Shown here in pieces: positions 14,000 through 21,901 of a stretch of 35,494 nt of DNA. How positions within the stretch are numbered: position 1 is the stretch's first letter; every line of letters starts with the position of its first letter. Under the pieces are notes generated by a model, which was given only the letters and a program-made list of their open reading frames with translations, had not been told where the DNA came from and searched no databases. The stretch is taken from the IMG/VR virus record IMGVR_UViG_3300042549_009684, positions 1-35,494 of that record; one strand, written 5' to 3'. The position numbers and the translations under genes are program-made. Source of the stretch: a virus.

Positions 14000-14950
14000 T
14001 TATAGATCGCTCCAGTCACCTACTGACTTAGCGTAATTTGTAACTCTTCCTGCGAAAAAATCTTGATGTGTTTTACCACTTGTTAAATGACCAAACCATT
14101 CCATCTGTTTTAATAAATTGGGGTCAAGATCATTATAGATATTTGAATAACCTAATTCAATCATTTTTTCATTTGCTCTTGCTTTAATGAATACTTTTAG
14201 TTGTTCTTTATTTAAACCTTCAATGTCACCCATTTCAAATGCTTTATCAATAAAATCATATTCTAATTTAACTGACAATTCACATGCTTCAGTGATTTGG
14301 TTTCTTAATTTAGGTGTATTTAGTTCAGGATATTCTTTTAATAAAGTTGTAAATAACCAACATCCTGCTTTTGAATGTAATGATTCATCTCTAACACTCC
14401 ACTCTACAATTTGTCCTGTTCCTTTCATTAAGTTTCTTAATTGAAAAGACATTAATATAGCAAATGAAGAAAATAAATTCACTCCTTCAGTAAATGCTGA
14501 AAATATAGCTAATGAAATTGCTTTTTCTTCTAATGTTTCGCCTGGTACTTCAATTAAACGATCAATTTTATTTTTTGATGTTTCATCTTCCATAAATGCT
14601 TGAAAATCATCCAAACCTAATTCTTCATTTAAACGAGCATATGCTTCAGCATGTATAGATTCAAAATCAGCAAACACACGAGCCATTGCTTGTACTTCAG
14701 GTTTTGGGAACCAAAGTGATACTTTAGTTGACCAATAATCATTTACGTGTACTTCTGTTTGAGCAAATGACTTTAAAATATTACCTATTAAATTCTTTTC
14801 AGATTCGTTTAATTTAAGTTTCCAATCATTTAAATCAGATGCTAATGGCACTTCATCAGCTAGCCAGTGGCTACGATGTTGATCTTTAAAAAAATCAAAT
14901 GCTTGTTGGTATTCAAATGGTTTATAAAATATTCGTGGTTCTGTTATCAT
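14000..14950 (-). CDS. nrdB: Ribonucleoside-diphosphate reductase, small subunit (class I)
   Basis: A di-metal/radical subunit. Ligands and radical site are visible: Glu66 (in QTEVHVND), Glu97 and His100 (FESIHAEAY), Tyr104, Glu155 (FTEGVNLF), and Glu189 and His192 (RDESLH). The first ligand is Glu instead of the usual Asp (E. coli Asp84; the 31-residue spacing to the next Glu is the same), but the radical Tyr is retained. The C-terminus DWSDL would dock into NrdA. Length 316. It follows the helicase gene by 6 bases and precedes nrdA by 15 bases. Confidence 0.95.
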   Translation of the reverse strand: MITEPRIFYKPFEYQQAFDFFKDQHRSHWLADEVPLASDLNDWKLKLNESEKNLIGNILKSFAQTEVHVNDYWSTKVSLWFPKPEVQAMARVFADFESIHAEAYARLNEELGLDDFQAFMEDETSKNKIDRLIEVPGETLEEKAISLAIFSAFTEGVNLFSSFAILMSFQLRNLMKGTGQIVEWSVRDESLHSKAGCWLFTTLLKEYPELNTPKLRNQITEACELSVKLEYDFIDKAFEMGDIEGLNKEQLKVFIKARANEKMIELGYSNIYNDLDPNLLKQMEWFGHLTSGKTHQDFFAGRVTNYAKSVGDWSDL

Positions 14951-14956
14951 TTATTG

Positions 14957-16333
14957 TTATTTATTTAATTCAAAAAACTGTTTAGACAAATAGTCTCTAT
15001 CAAAATTATCAAGGTTATTTAGTGGTTTGGATGGATTAGATCTAACGTTGTTTAAATTGTCTTCTTCCTCTTCACCCATTTCACTTAATATATCTATATG
15101 TCCAGTAGATGTATCAACTGCTACATTAAAAGTCATACCGTCTGTACCATATCTATTTTTCATAATATGAAATCTTCCTGTTCCATTTACTTTATCTTTC
15201 TTTTGTCTTGATAAAGACATTGCAAAATCCGCAATCATCATTTTATCGTAAGATCCGGCGGCTTTATCGCCTTCTATTATATTATCTTTAGCACCTGAAC
15301 GATTAACTTGTGATACACTCCATATTGGTAATTTAAGTTCACGAGCTAATCCCTTGGTGCTAGTATAAATATCATCGATTTCTTCTTTACGTTCACCATT
15401 TCTTCTTTTTGATGATAAAAGATCAACATAATCAATAATAATTAAATCTGGTTTAAAATCTAAATCAATACATTTTTTAATGTGTGATTCTATTGTATGA
15501 ATAGATGCTTTACCCATCGGGTATTCTTTAATAATTAATTTACCAGGTAATTGAGATGTTGCGGCTTCTACTTTATCTTTATTTAAGGTAATTTTATTTA
15601 CAGGTATATTAGTAAAATATGAATCATATCGTCTTCCTACGTATCCTTCACCTAATTCTAAAGTATAATGAATAACATTATATCCTATTTGTACGGCACA
15701 TGCTCCTAATGCTACTAAACTCCATGATTTACCTCCTCCTGGATTACCAAATATAAGACCAAAATCTCCTTCACCCAAACCTCCTTGTAAGTATTCATTA
15801 AATTTTTCCCAAGGTGTTGGAATAGGATTTCTATCTTCTTCTCTATAACGTAATTCAGTATCTTTATTGTATTCATGACCTATATTTTTGTCTTGTCCTG
15901 AACGTAAAGCGCTGTCAACTAATAGTCTAATGGAATCATAGTCTCCTGCTTTTAATAAATCAACCGAACTTAATAATGCTTTTTTTAGTTGTTGGTTTTT
16001 ACAAAAATTAGCAAATTCTTGTTTTATATAAGTTAAATCACTTCCATCAGATGACCTATATGCTTCTTTTAATTGTTCTTTAATAGAAAGTTGTAATACT
16101 TCATTTTCAACTTTTTTCATTTCTACTTTAAGAACATCCATTGTTGGAGGACAATTATATTTATTATAATATTTAAGTATTTCTCCTGCAATCCATTTTT
16201 GAGCAACATTAGGGAAATATTCTTCTGTTAAAATATCATTAACATTTTGTAAAAATGGTTTATCAGTTAGTAGTGCTGATATAACTTTTGTTTGGAATCC
16301 AATTCCATATGATTCAATCGAATTTAAGGTCAT
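14957..16333 (-). CDS. Replicative DNA helicase (DnaB / T4 gp41-like)
   Basis: A RecA-fold hexameric helicase. Walker A is GNPGGGKS (196-203), Walker B LIIIDYVDLL (Asp301), and the DnaB-type PIWSVSQVNRSG (336-347) carries the sensor Gln. The N-terminal part (1-150) resembles the DnaB N-terminal helical domain (PFLQNVNDILTEEYF). Length 458 compares with 475 for T4 gp41. It starts 3 bases after the FEN-like nuclease gene, so it is in the replication operon. No primase domain is fused and none is seen in the window. Confidence 0.92.
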   Translation of the reverse strand: MTLNSIESYGIGFQTKVISALLTDKPFLQNVNDILTEEYFPNVAQKWIAGEILKYYNKYNCPPTMDVLKVEMKKVENEVLQLSIKEQLKEAYRSSDGSDLTYIKQEFANFCKNQQLKKALLSSVDLLKAGDYDSIRLLVDSALRSGQDKNIGHEYNKDTELRYREEDRNPIPTPWEKFNEYLQGGLGEGDFGLIFGNPGGGKSWSLVALGACAVQIGYNVIHYTLELGEGYVGRRYDSYFTNIPVNKITLNKDKVEAATSQLPGKLIIKEYPMGKASIHTIESHIKKCIDLDFKPDLIIIDYVDLLSSKRRNGERKEEIDDIYTSTKGLARELKLPIWSVSQVNRSGAKDNIIEGDKAAGSYDKMMIADFAMSLSRQKKDKVNGTGRFHIMKNRYGTDGMTFNVAVDTSTGHIDILSEMGEEEEDNLNNVRSNPSKPLNNLDNFDRDYLSKQFFELNK

Positions 16334-16336
16334 AAC

Positions 16337-17389
16337 TTATTTATTTTTTGCTTTATTATATCTATCAATTATTGTCCAATTATCTCTAATCCAAAAATCT
16401 ACATTTTTTAAAACATTTCCTAATCCATCTTTATGATAGAATCTTAAAAATGTTTCTATATTTAGTTCATATGGAGATTCTTTTATTTGTTCTAATATAT
16501 GTTCTTTTTCTTGCTCATCCAACATAGGATTACTTAAGTTCATAATCTTGTATGCTTTTCTTAAATTATTAAAATTTTCTAACGCTCTACAATATATAAC
16601 ATGTTCTTTGAATTTCTCAGCACATATATCATGTATATCATCTAATGATATTTTTTTCTCACCTGTTACTTCTGGAAAATATTTTTCGAATTTATTTTGA
16701 CCTAAACCTTTAACACCACCCACTTTATCTGATTTATCTCCCATTAATGTTTTATAAATAAGAAAGTTATGTGGATAAACATTATATTTTATTTTTACAT
16801 CTTTTGGTGTAATAAATTCTTTTTCTACAGATCTATACATTAAAATATTTTCATCTACTAATTGAAGAAAATCGTTATCGGCAGATACTAAATATACTTT
16901 ATTTTTCTTATTTTGGGTAAGTTCTTTACTCAAAAAAGCTATAATATCATCTGCTTCAACTCCATCAATAGATAAAAGTTTAATAGGTAAACATTGTAGA
17001 TAATGAATTAAATGTATAATTTGGTCTGTTTTAGATTCATTTTCCTTTTCTATATTATCAAAAGAATTTTTATTAACTCGATTAACATTTCTTCCTGATT
17101 TGTATTCGGGGAGTAAATTCTTCCTATTTATGGAAGAACCTACCCCATCGAACACAACATAAATTGATGTTGGTTTTAATTGTTTAACCAAGGATCCTAA
17201 TGAACGTAAAAATCCACCTAAACCTCCTATATGGGTACCCTCTGTGTTTATATAATTTAATACTGCGAAGTTTCGTAAAAATAGATTTAAACCATCTACA
17301 ATTATAATTCTTTCTCCAGTTTCTTCTGGGGTAGGCTTTATATCTTCTTTGATGCCATCAAGAAGTTTAAGTAAATTTTTATTGCTCAT
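16337..17389 (-). CDS. 5'-3' exonuclease / FEN family (T4 RNase H-like)
   Basis: Removes RNA primers and flaps during lagging-strand synthesis. FEN-type metal ligands appear in order: IIIVDGLN (Asp32), VVFDGVGS, GVEADDIIAF, VSADNDFLQL, and LMGDKSDKVGGVKGLGQNKF with the helix-hairpin-helix. The length of 350 resembles T4 Rnh (305) and the PolI 5'-nuclease domain. It lies between uvsX and the helicase, 2-3 bases from each. I cannot tell whether it favours RNA or DNA flaps. Confidence 0.9.
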   Translation of the reverse strand: MSNKNLLKLLDGIKEDIKPTPEETGERIIIVDGLNLFLRNFAVLNYINTEGTHIGGLGGFLRSLGSLVKQLKPTSIYVVFDGVGSSINRKNLLPEYKSGRNVNRVNKNSFDNIEKENESKTDQIIHLIHYLQCLPIKLLSIDGVEADDIIAFLSKELTQNKKNKVYLVSADNDFLQLVDENILMYRSVEKEFITPKDVKIKYNVYPHNFLIYKTLMGDKSDKVGGVKGLGQNKFEKYFPEVTGEKKISLDDIHDICAEKFKEHVIYCRALENFNNLRKAYKIMNLSNPMLDEQEKEHILEQIKESPYELNIETFLRFYHKDGLGNVLKNVDFWIRDNWTIIDRYNKAKNK

Positions 17390-17391
17390 TT

Positions 17392-18480
17392 TTAATCTTC
17401 AGATTCTACAATGTCAGTGATATCTGCTTTTTCATTCCATTCACTGTTATCCTCAATTGTTTTATAATTTCCTTCTCCTAATATACTAGCCCATTCATGT
17501 GAATGTTCTTTTTTATATTTAGTAACTTCTTTAGGATCATCAGGTATAAAACCATGTACTGTACTGATAACTGTGTTTTTAGTAGTAATTCCATTTACGT
17601 GATTTTTATCACATGCTACTTTTGTTCTTAAAGCAAATTCTACATCTTTACCATCTTTTTGTGCTTTAATTTTTGATGTTCCACTATTAGTAACATTACC
17701 AAAAGTCAAACACAATGAAGAATCATAATAGAATGTATTTCCACCTTTATTAGTCATTCTCGGTTGTGAGAAGATATTTTCAGCTGGTGCTACTCCTGTT
17801 TTATTAATGATTAAGAATGTATTTGTATATTTACTTTCTTCCTTTCTAGATAAAATGATTCTTTGATTGATAAAATTACCAAATTGGGTTGCAATTGCTC
17901 CTGCATTCCACATTGGGTTGTTTTTACCTTGTTCAATACTCATTCTACAAGCAATTGATCCTACTGAATCCCATAAAAATAGTAAATCGTATGGTAAATT
18001 ACCTTTGTCTTGTTCATTTAAAAGATCAATGATAAAATCAGCCACATCTTCAATTGATGCTAATTTACCTCTATCTTTATAAATAAAAAACCCATCATAA
18101 TCAATTACATTACCGTCTTTATCTTTTATTTCATTCATTTCGAAACCCATCGTTTGCCAATGGTCCCAACTATGTTTCATTTCAGTAATGATAAGAACTG
18201 GTAATATACCTATTTTTTGAGCTGATACTGCGGCTTCTATAGATGTAGTAGTTTTACCAGTGTTACTAGCTCCACGTACTATATTTATATGACCTACTGC
18301 TATTCCAGGAATTGAAAGCGCTTCTTGCATTGCTGGAGAAAAAGGAATCCATTTTTGTTCTTTGAATTTTACATTTCCGCCTAATGATTTCTTCTCTTTA
18401 AACTTATTTAAATCAAATTTAGATTTAAGTTCTTTAGAGACTGCTTCCATTAACGAATCTTTGTCGTTTGATTTAGCCAT
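17392..18480 (-). CDS. uvsX: UvsX/RecA-like recombinase
   Basis: A strand-exchange ATPase needed for recombination-dependent replication. Walker A is GASNTGKTT (70-78), the catalytic Glu lies in LIITEMKHSWDHW, and Walker B is DLLFLWDSVGSIA. The later part (QRIILSRKEE, FLIINKTGVAP, MTNKGGNTFYYDSS) corresponds to the DNA-binding loops and following strand. The C-terminus is acidic (ADITDIVESED). Length 362 compares with about 390 for T4 UvsX. It sits between the gp32-like gene and the FEN-like gene, T4 style. RecA is excluded as a better label by the UvsX-like loop region and genome context. Confidence 0.92.
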   Translation of the reverse strand: MAKSNDKDSLMEAVSKELKSKFDLNKFKEKKSLGGNVKFKEQKWIPFSPAMQEALSIPGIAVGHINIVRGASNTGKTTTSIEAAVSAQKIGILPVLIITEMKHSWDHWQTMGFEMNEIKDKDGNVIDYDGFFIYKDRGKLASIEDVADFIIDLLNEQDKGNLPYDLLFLWDSVGSIACRMSIEQGKNNPMWNAGAIATQFGNFINQRIILSRKEESKYTNTFLIINKTGVAPAENIFSQPRMTNKGGNTFYYDSSLCLTFGNVTNSGTSKIKAQKDGKDVEFALRTKVACDKNHVNGITTKNTVISTVHGFIPDDPKEVTKYKKEHSHEWASILGEGNYKTIEDNSEWNEKADITDIVESED

Positions 18481-18497
18481 TTTAAATTAGTTTAATT

Positions 18498-19352
18498 TTA
18501 GTCTTCGTCTTCTTCAAATAAAGCATCAAATTTATCTGCTTTAGATACTTTACCCGTTGTTTTTAGGGTATAATTTGATTTTGATTCTTTTTTAGGAGCA
18601 TCTTCTTCCCAAGGTAAATCACTTTTTGAAGTTGTTTCTTCTACTTCTACTTCTTCTACTTCATCTTCAGAAGACTCTTCTGGATTTAGAAAGTTTTGTA
18701 GTGTTTCTTTCATTTTATCGAAAGTCATTTTATAAGTATTTTGAATCTCTAAGATATTTGGTTGTTCTTCTAACCATTTTTCAATATCAGATTTACTTGT
18801 ACTTAATGGAGATGTTTTTGGTTTAATACGAATTGATGATTTTAAACCTTTACGACCACCAATATCACCCGTTACTGTTTCAACAGTAAAGTCACGACCT
18901 TCACTCATATCAGTATAATCACCATAATCTTCATCATCAGCGATTCCTAATAATTGCATGTAAATTTCTTTACCAAATTCCCAAAGGCGAACACCTTTGT
19001 CTTCTTCACCCCTAACTATTACTGGAGCGAATATTCTCATTTTTGGTTCTAGTTTTTTAGACAATTTCCAATTTTCTTTGTCATTGGTTTGTTGTAATTG
19101 TTTTGTAAATTCTACAATTGGATCTTTTTCACCCCAATTTGTAAGAGCATACATTGGAAATTTAGATATACCATAGTGTAAAAACACTTCTTTGAATGGA
19201 TTGTTTTTGTCTAGTTTAGACGGAACAATTCTAATTTGGTACTTTCCTTCTTGTTTTGGTTTCCACAGGTACTTTGAATAGTCGACCTTTTCTTTTTTCT
19301 GCCCGGATGTCTGTAAGGCACTCAGTTTTGATTTGATAGATTTTAAATCCAT
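18498..19352 (-). CDS. Single-stranded DNA-binding protein (gp32-like), no zinc site
   Basis: Coats ssDNA for replication and recombination. It has the basic N-terminal segment (LKSIKSKLSALQ), a core with YQIRIVP and VFLHYGISKFPMYALTNWG, MRIFAPVIVRGEEDKGVRLWEFGKEIY (OB-fold-like), and a strongly acidic tail (EVEEVEVEET; last residues ALFEEDED) as protein-interaction tip. In T4 gp32 three Cys and one His bind zinc; this 284-residue protein contains no Cys at all, with only the His of FLHYG kept. It is followed by uvsX (17 bases). Confidence 0.88.
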   Translation of the reverse strand: MDLKSIKSKLSALQTSGQKKEKVDYSKYLWKPKQEGKYQIRIVPSKLDKNNPFKEVFLHYGISKFPMYALTNWGEKDPIVEFTKQLQQTNDKENWKLSKKLEPKMRIFAPVIVRGEEDKGVRLWEFGKEIYMQLLGIADDEDYGDYTDMSEGRDFTVETVTGDIGGRKGLKSSIRIKPKTSPLSTSKSDIEKWLEEQPNILEIQNTYKMTFDKMKETLQNFLNPEESSEDEVEEVEVEETTSKSDLPWEEDAPKKESKSNYTLKTTGKVSKADKFDALFEEDED

Positions 19353-19465
19353 GATTTATTTTATTTTATTGGTTACTATTTAAATATACTACTTATTTTT
19401 TTATAGGCCAAATTTAGCTATTAAAGCTCTCGAATGCCTTTTTATTTGTAGTGTTGTATTTTAGT

Positions 19466-19484
19466 ATATACTATAAATATTTAA
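19466..19484 (-). promoter_or_regulatory. Late-motif-like box in the gap before the gp32-like gene
   Basis: The minus strand reads TTTAAATATTTATAGTATA, close to the box before the tape measure (AATATTTATAGTAAAC). It sits 114 bases before the start of the SSB gene, in the 128-base gap 19353-19480. A second AT-rich box (GTATATTTAAATAG) is nearer to the start. Either could drive strong SSB expression. Confidence 0.25.
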
Positions 19485-19948
19485 AGATCTACGATCTTAA
19501 AAATCTTGGTATTGAGTTGTTTTATGTCTCCGTGTTGAGTTAATAATATACAATTTTTGTAATGTTGCCAATCGATTCGATATGTTGGATCAACTACGCC
19601 ACCATTTAATTTTTTAATTAAATCGTTTAATGCGTTTATTGTATATAAAGTATTTGATTCTTTTTTACGATGAACTAATATTGTGTTTAAAGGAATATTG
19701 TCTACATTACCTTGTTCTATGTTGTAGGTGATAACGTATTCATTAGTACTCTTAACAAAAAGTATAAACATTTTTTTATACATTATATTGTATGTAGTTG
19801 ACAAATTGTTAATCAATTCATCTATTTCATTTTGCTGAGTAAATGTAGCAAATAACCTGTTGTTCATAAAATCAGTAAAAGTCCTGTCAGTTATAAAATC
19901 GTACCGATTATAAATATGTAGGGGTGATTCAAAAATGTTAGTTTCCAT
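19481..19948 (-). CDS. Hypothetical protein (155 aa)
   Basis: Unrecognised. It is soluble, mixed alpha/beta, Asn- and Tyr-rich, with MFILFVKSTNEYVITYNIEQGN as a likely beta hairpin and no metal or nucleotide motif. It begins 2 bases after the polymerase stop and precedes the SSB gene, so a role in replication is plausible but unproven. Confidence 0.7.
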   Translation of the reverse strand: METNIFESPLHIYNRYDFITDRTFTDFMNNRLFATFTQQNEIDELINNLSTTYNIMYKKMFILFVKSTNEYVITYNIEQGNVDNIPLNTILVHRKKESNTLYTINALNDLIKKLNGGVVDPTYRIDWQHYKNCILLTQHGDIKQLNTKIFKIVDL

Positions 19949-19950
19949 AA

Positions 19951-21231
19951 TTAGTGCAAAGGTGCCATATCACCGTAGTTTTTACCTGTTGTTATTTTTA
20001 TTTTTAATTTATGTTTCTTAAATGTATCTTTTATGTCTTCTAATACATTGTCTTCTTTTTTATAATCTAATAGGATAGAATCGTAAGTATAAAGTACAAT
20101 TTTTGTTGATTTTCCTTTTAATAGTTTTATAATATCCCATAATATAAGAACATTATTTGAGGTTTCCAAGTTTTGAAGAGTATAATTAAAAAGCTTTTGA
20201 GGATTTATATCCTTTAAATCTTTAAATATATGTCCTGAGATTGGGCATTTTACGAATCCTATAGAAGTATATGTATTCCATAAATCTTTTACATATTCTT
20301 GTATTAATTGTAGGTATTCTATATATTGATATTCTTTATAAACTCCACCATATAATTGTTTAAACATTAATATTTTAGCTTCATTTATATCAATTCCTGC
20401 TTCACGAGCAAAGTATTGATAAGGTGTTTCATCTTTAAAATCATAATCAATTAATTGAGCAGCTAGTGTTGGATGATAAGCACTAATATCTATTTCAATA
20501 AAACAATCATTTTCAGGTATAAATGATGATCTACAACCATTATCTTTTGCTAAAGCAGCGAAATTAATCCCATTAAAACTATTGGATGGTCTTCCTGTTG
20601 TTGTGTATAAGTTATATTTAGTATATATTGTACCATCTTGTATAGAAAATTTATCGTTAGGTAATTCATAGTATTTATTGAATGTTTTTTCGTTTAATTT
20701 AATTCCATTTCTTTCAATAGCAAAAAACACATTGATTAATTTATTATAGAATTTTACATTATCAAATTTAATACAGTTGTCTCTTATTTTATTAAATATC
20801 ATTTCGCATTTTTCATAGTGCTTAACTAATGGAATGATAGTGTTTATATTTAATTTATCATTGTGTTTTTGATAGAAAAAATCATGTGTTGAAGTAGATG
20901 GTTCTACACATTCAGGTGTATTGAATGAAATATCTATAGTATTTTTTAATGGAAAATGATATATAAATGATTTCCTATCCCTAACATATATTTCGTTAAA
21001 AGATGCAAATAAACCGTTTATAACGGTTTTATTCAACGAAAGCGCTTCATTGTGATTAACACATATAATATAGCCTTTATCGCCGTTTAATGGTTTGATA
21101 TACAATAAAGATATGCGATTTAAAGCAGAATGAACATTATCATTGTAGTATACAGGTTCAATAAATACTTTATCATAACCTGTTTCAAATAATTCATTTA
21201 GTTGCTCATCATTTTCAACAATATAAAACAT
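19951..21231 (-). CDS. Divergent family A DNA polymerase
   Basis: The polymerase half shows family A motifs in order: TTTGRPSNSFNGINFAAL (about 213-230), motif A IDISAYHPTLAAQL (245-258), motif B AKILMFKQLYGGV (about 284-296) and motif C LYTYDSILLDY (about 377-387), where Tyr-Asp-Ser replaces the usual His-Asp-Glu. The first about 170 residues look like a 3'-5' exonuclease remnant: VFIEPVYYND stands where DxE would be expected, so proofreading is doubtful. At 426 residues it is shorter than T7 polymerase (704). It leads the replication operon ahead of the SSB, which makes it a candidate replicase; a gp43-like enzyme may lie outside the window. Confidence 0.82.
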   Translation of the reverse strand: MFYIVENDEQLNELFETGYDKVFIEPVYYNDNVHSALNRISLLYIKPLNGDKGYIICVNHNEALSLNKTVINGLFASFNEIYVRDRKSFIYHFPLKNTIDISFNTPECVEPSTSTHDFFYQKHNDKLNINTIIPLVKHYEKCEMIFNKIRDNCIKFDNVKFYNKLINVFFAIERNGIKLNEKTFNKYYELPNDKFSIQDGTIYTKYNLYTTTGRPSNSFNGINFAALAKDNGCRSSFIPENDCFIEIDISAYHPTLAAQLIDYDFKDETPYQYFAREAGIDINEAKILMFKQLYGGVYKEYQYIEYLQLIQEYVKDLWNTYTSIGFVKCPISGHIFKDLKDINPQKLFNYTLQNLETSNNVLILWDIIKLLKGKSTKIVLYTYDSILLDYKKEDNVLEDIKDTFKKHKLKIKITTGKNYGDMAPLH

Positions 21232-21264
21232 AACCTTTTAATTAACATACTTAATATATGTAAA

Positions 21265-21897
21265 TTATTCTGGATTCCAAAATTTAAGGTAATTTTCTTT
21301 TAAGAATTTATTGAAAGCAGGAAATTTGAATTTAGTTGTCATATATCTAGTAACCTGTTCATTTGTTTTATAAACAGTTTCTTTATCACCTGAAATTATC
21401 CATTGATATTTAAATGGAGTATATAGTTGCCAAAGATATGTTGAGTCTTGTCCTGTTAGTTTTTCGTAGGTATCTTTGTTTATTTCTATATATCTTAATT
21501 CATTTGTTTTTTTACAAAAATATCTTGTAAATTCTCCCAAAGCATAATCGTCTTGAGTAGGTTGGGGGTTGTAAGAAGTAGGTAATAAATTTACATTAAG
21601 TAACGTATCATTTAATCTATTGTATTCTCCAGTTATAATATCTGAGTTATTTAGATAAACAGATGTAGTTTTAAGTTCAAATGCTTCTGAGGTTAGATTA
21701 GAGTATTGTAAAGAAATAGCAGATGTAGCAACAATTAATTCTTGTATATTTTTGTCTTCAGGTGTTTTTCCAGTAAAGAATTTTCCATCAGATGTTTTCC
21801 AATAATTTCCTATATAATTTTCACTAGTAGACTTTATAACATATTCTTGTCCATTAGTGTATAAATTGGTTACTATTTGAGATTTTGGATAATACAT
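21265..21897 (-). CDS. Hypothetical protein at the tail/replication boundary (210 aa)
   Basis: Starts MYYPKSQIVTNLYTNGQEYV with a following YWKTSDGKFFTGKTPED; Tyr/Thr/Asn-rich, beta-leaning and without a hydrophobic segment. I know similar starts from T4-like marine phages as unnamed, probably virion-associated proteins, but cannot assign a role. It lies 4 bases after the hub gene, so it is likely the last gene of the late operon. The polymerase gene begins 33 bases downstream. Confidence 0.7.
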   Translation of the reverse strand: MYYPKSQIVTNLYTNGQEYVIKSTSENYIGNYWKTSDGKFFTGKTPEDKNIQELIVATSAISLQYSNLTSEAFELKTTSVYLNNSDIITGEYNRLNDTLLNVNLLPTSYNPQPTQDDYALGEFTRYFCKKTNELRYIEINKDTYEKLTGQDSTYLWQLYTPFKYQWIISGDKETVYKTNEQVTRYMTTKFKFPAFNKFLKENYLKFWNPE

Positions 21898-21901
21898 TTA
21901 A

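Noticed and set aside
19380-19440. Weak nested hairpin (AGGC...GCCT with AGCT...AGCT inside) in the gap before the SSB gene as a terminator
   Set aside because: The outer stem is only 4 bp with long interior mismatches, and the T-run lies on the plus side, where no gene ends.
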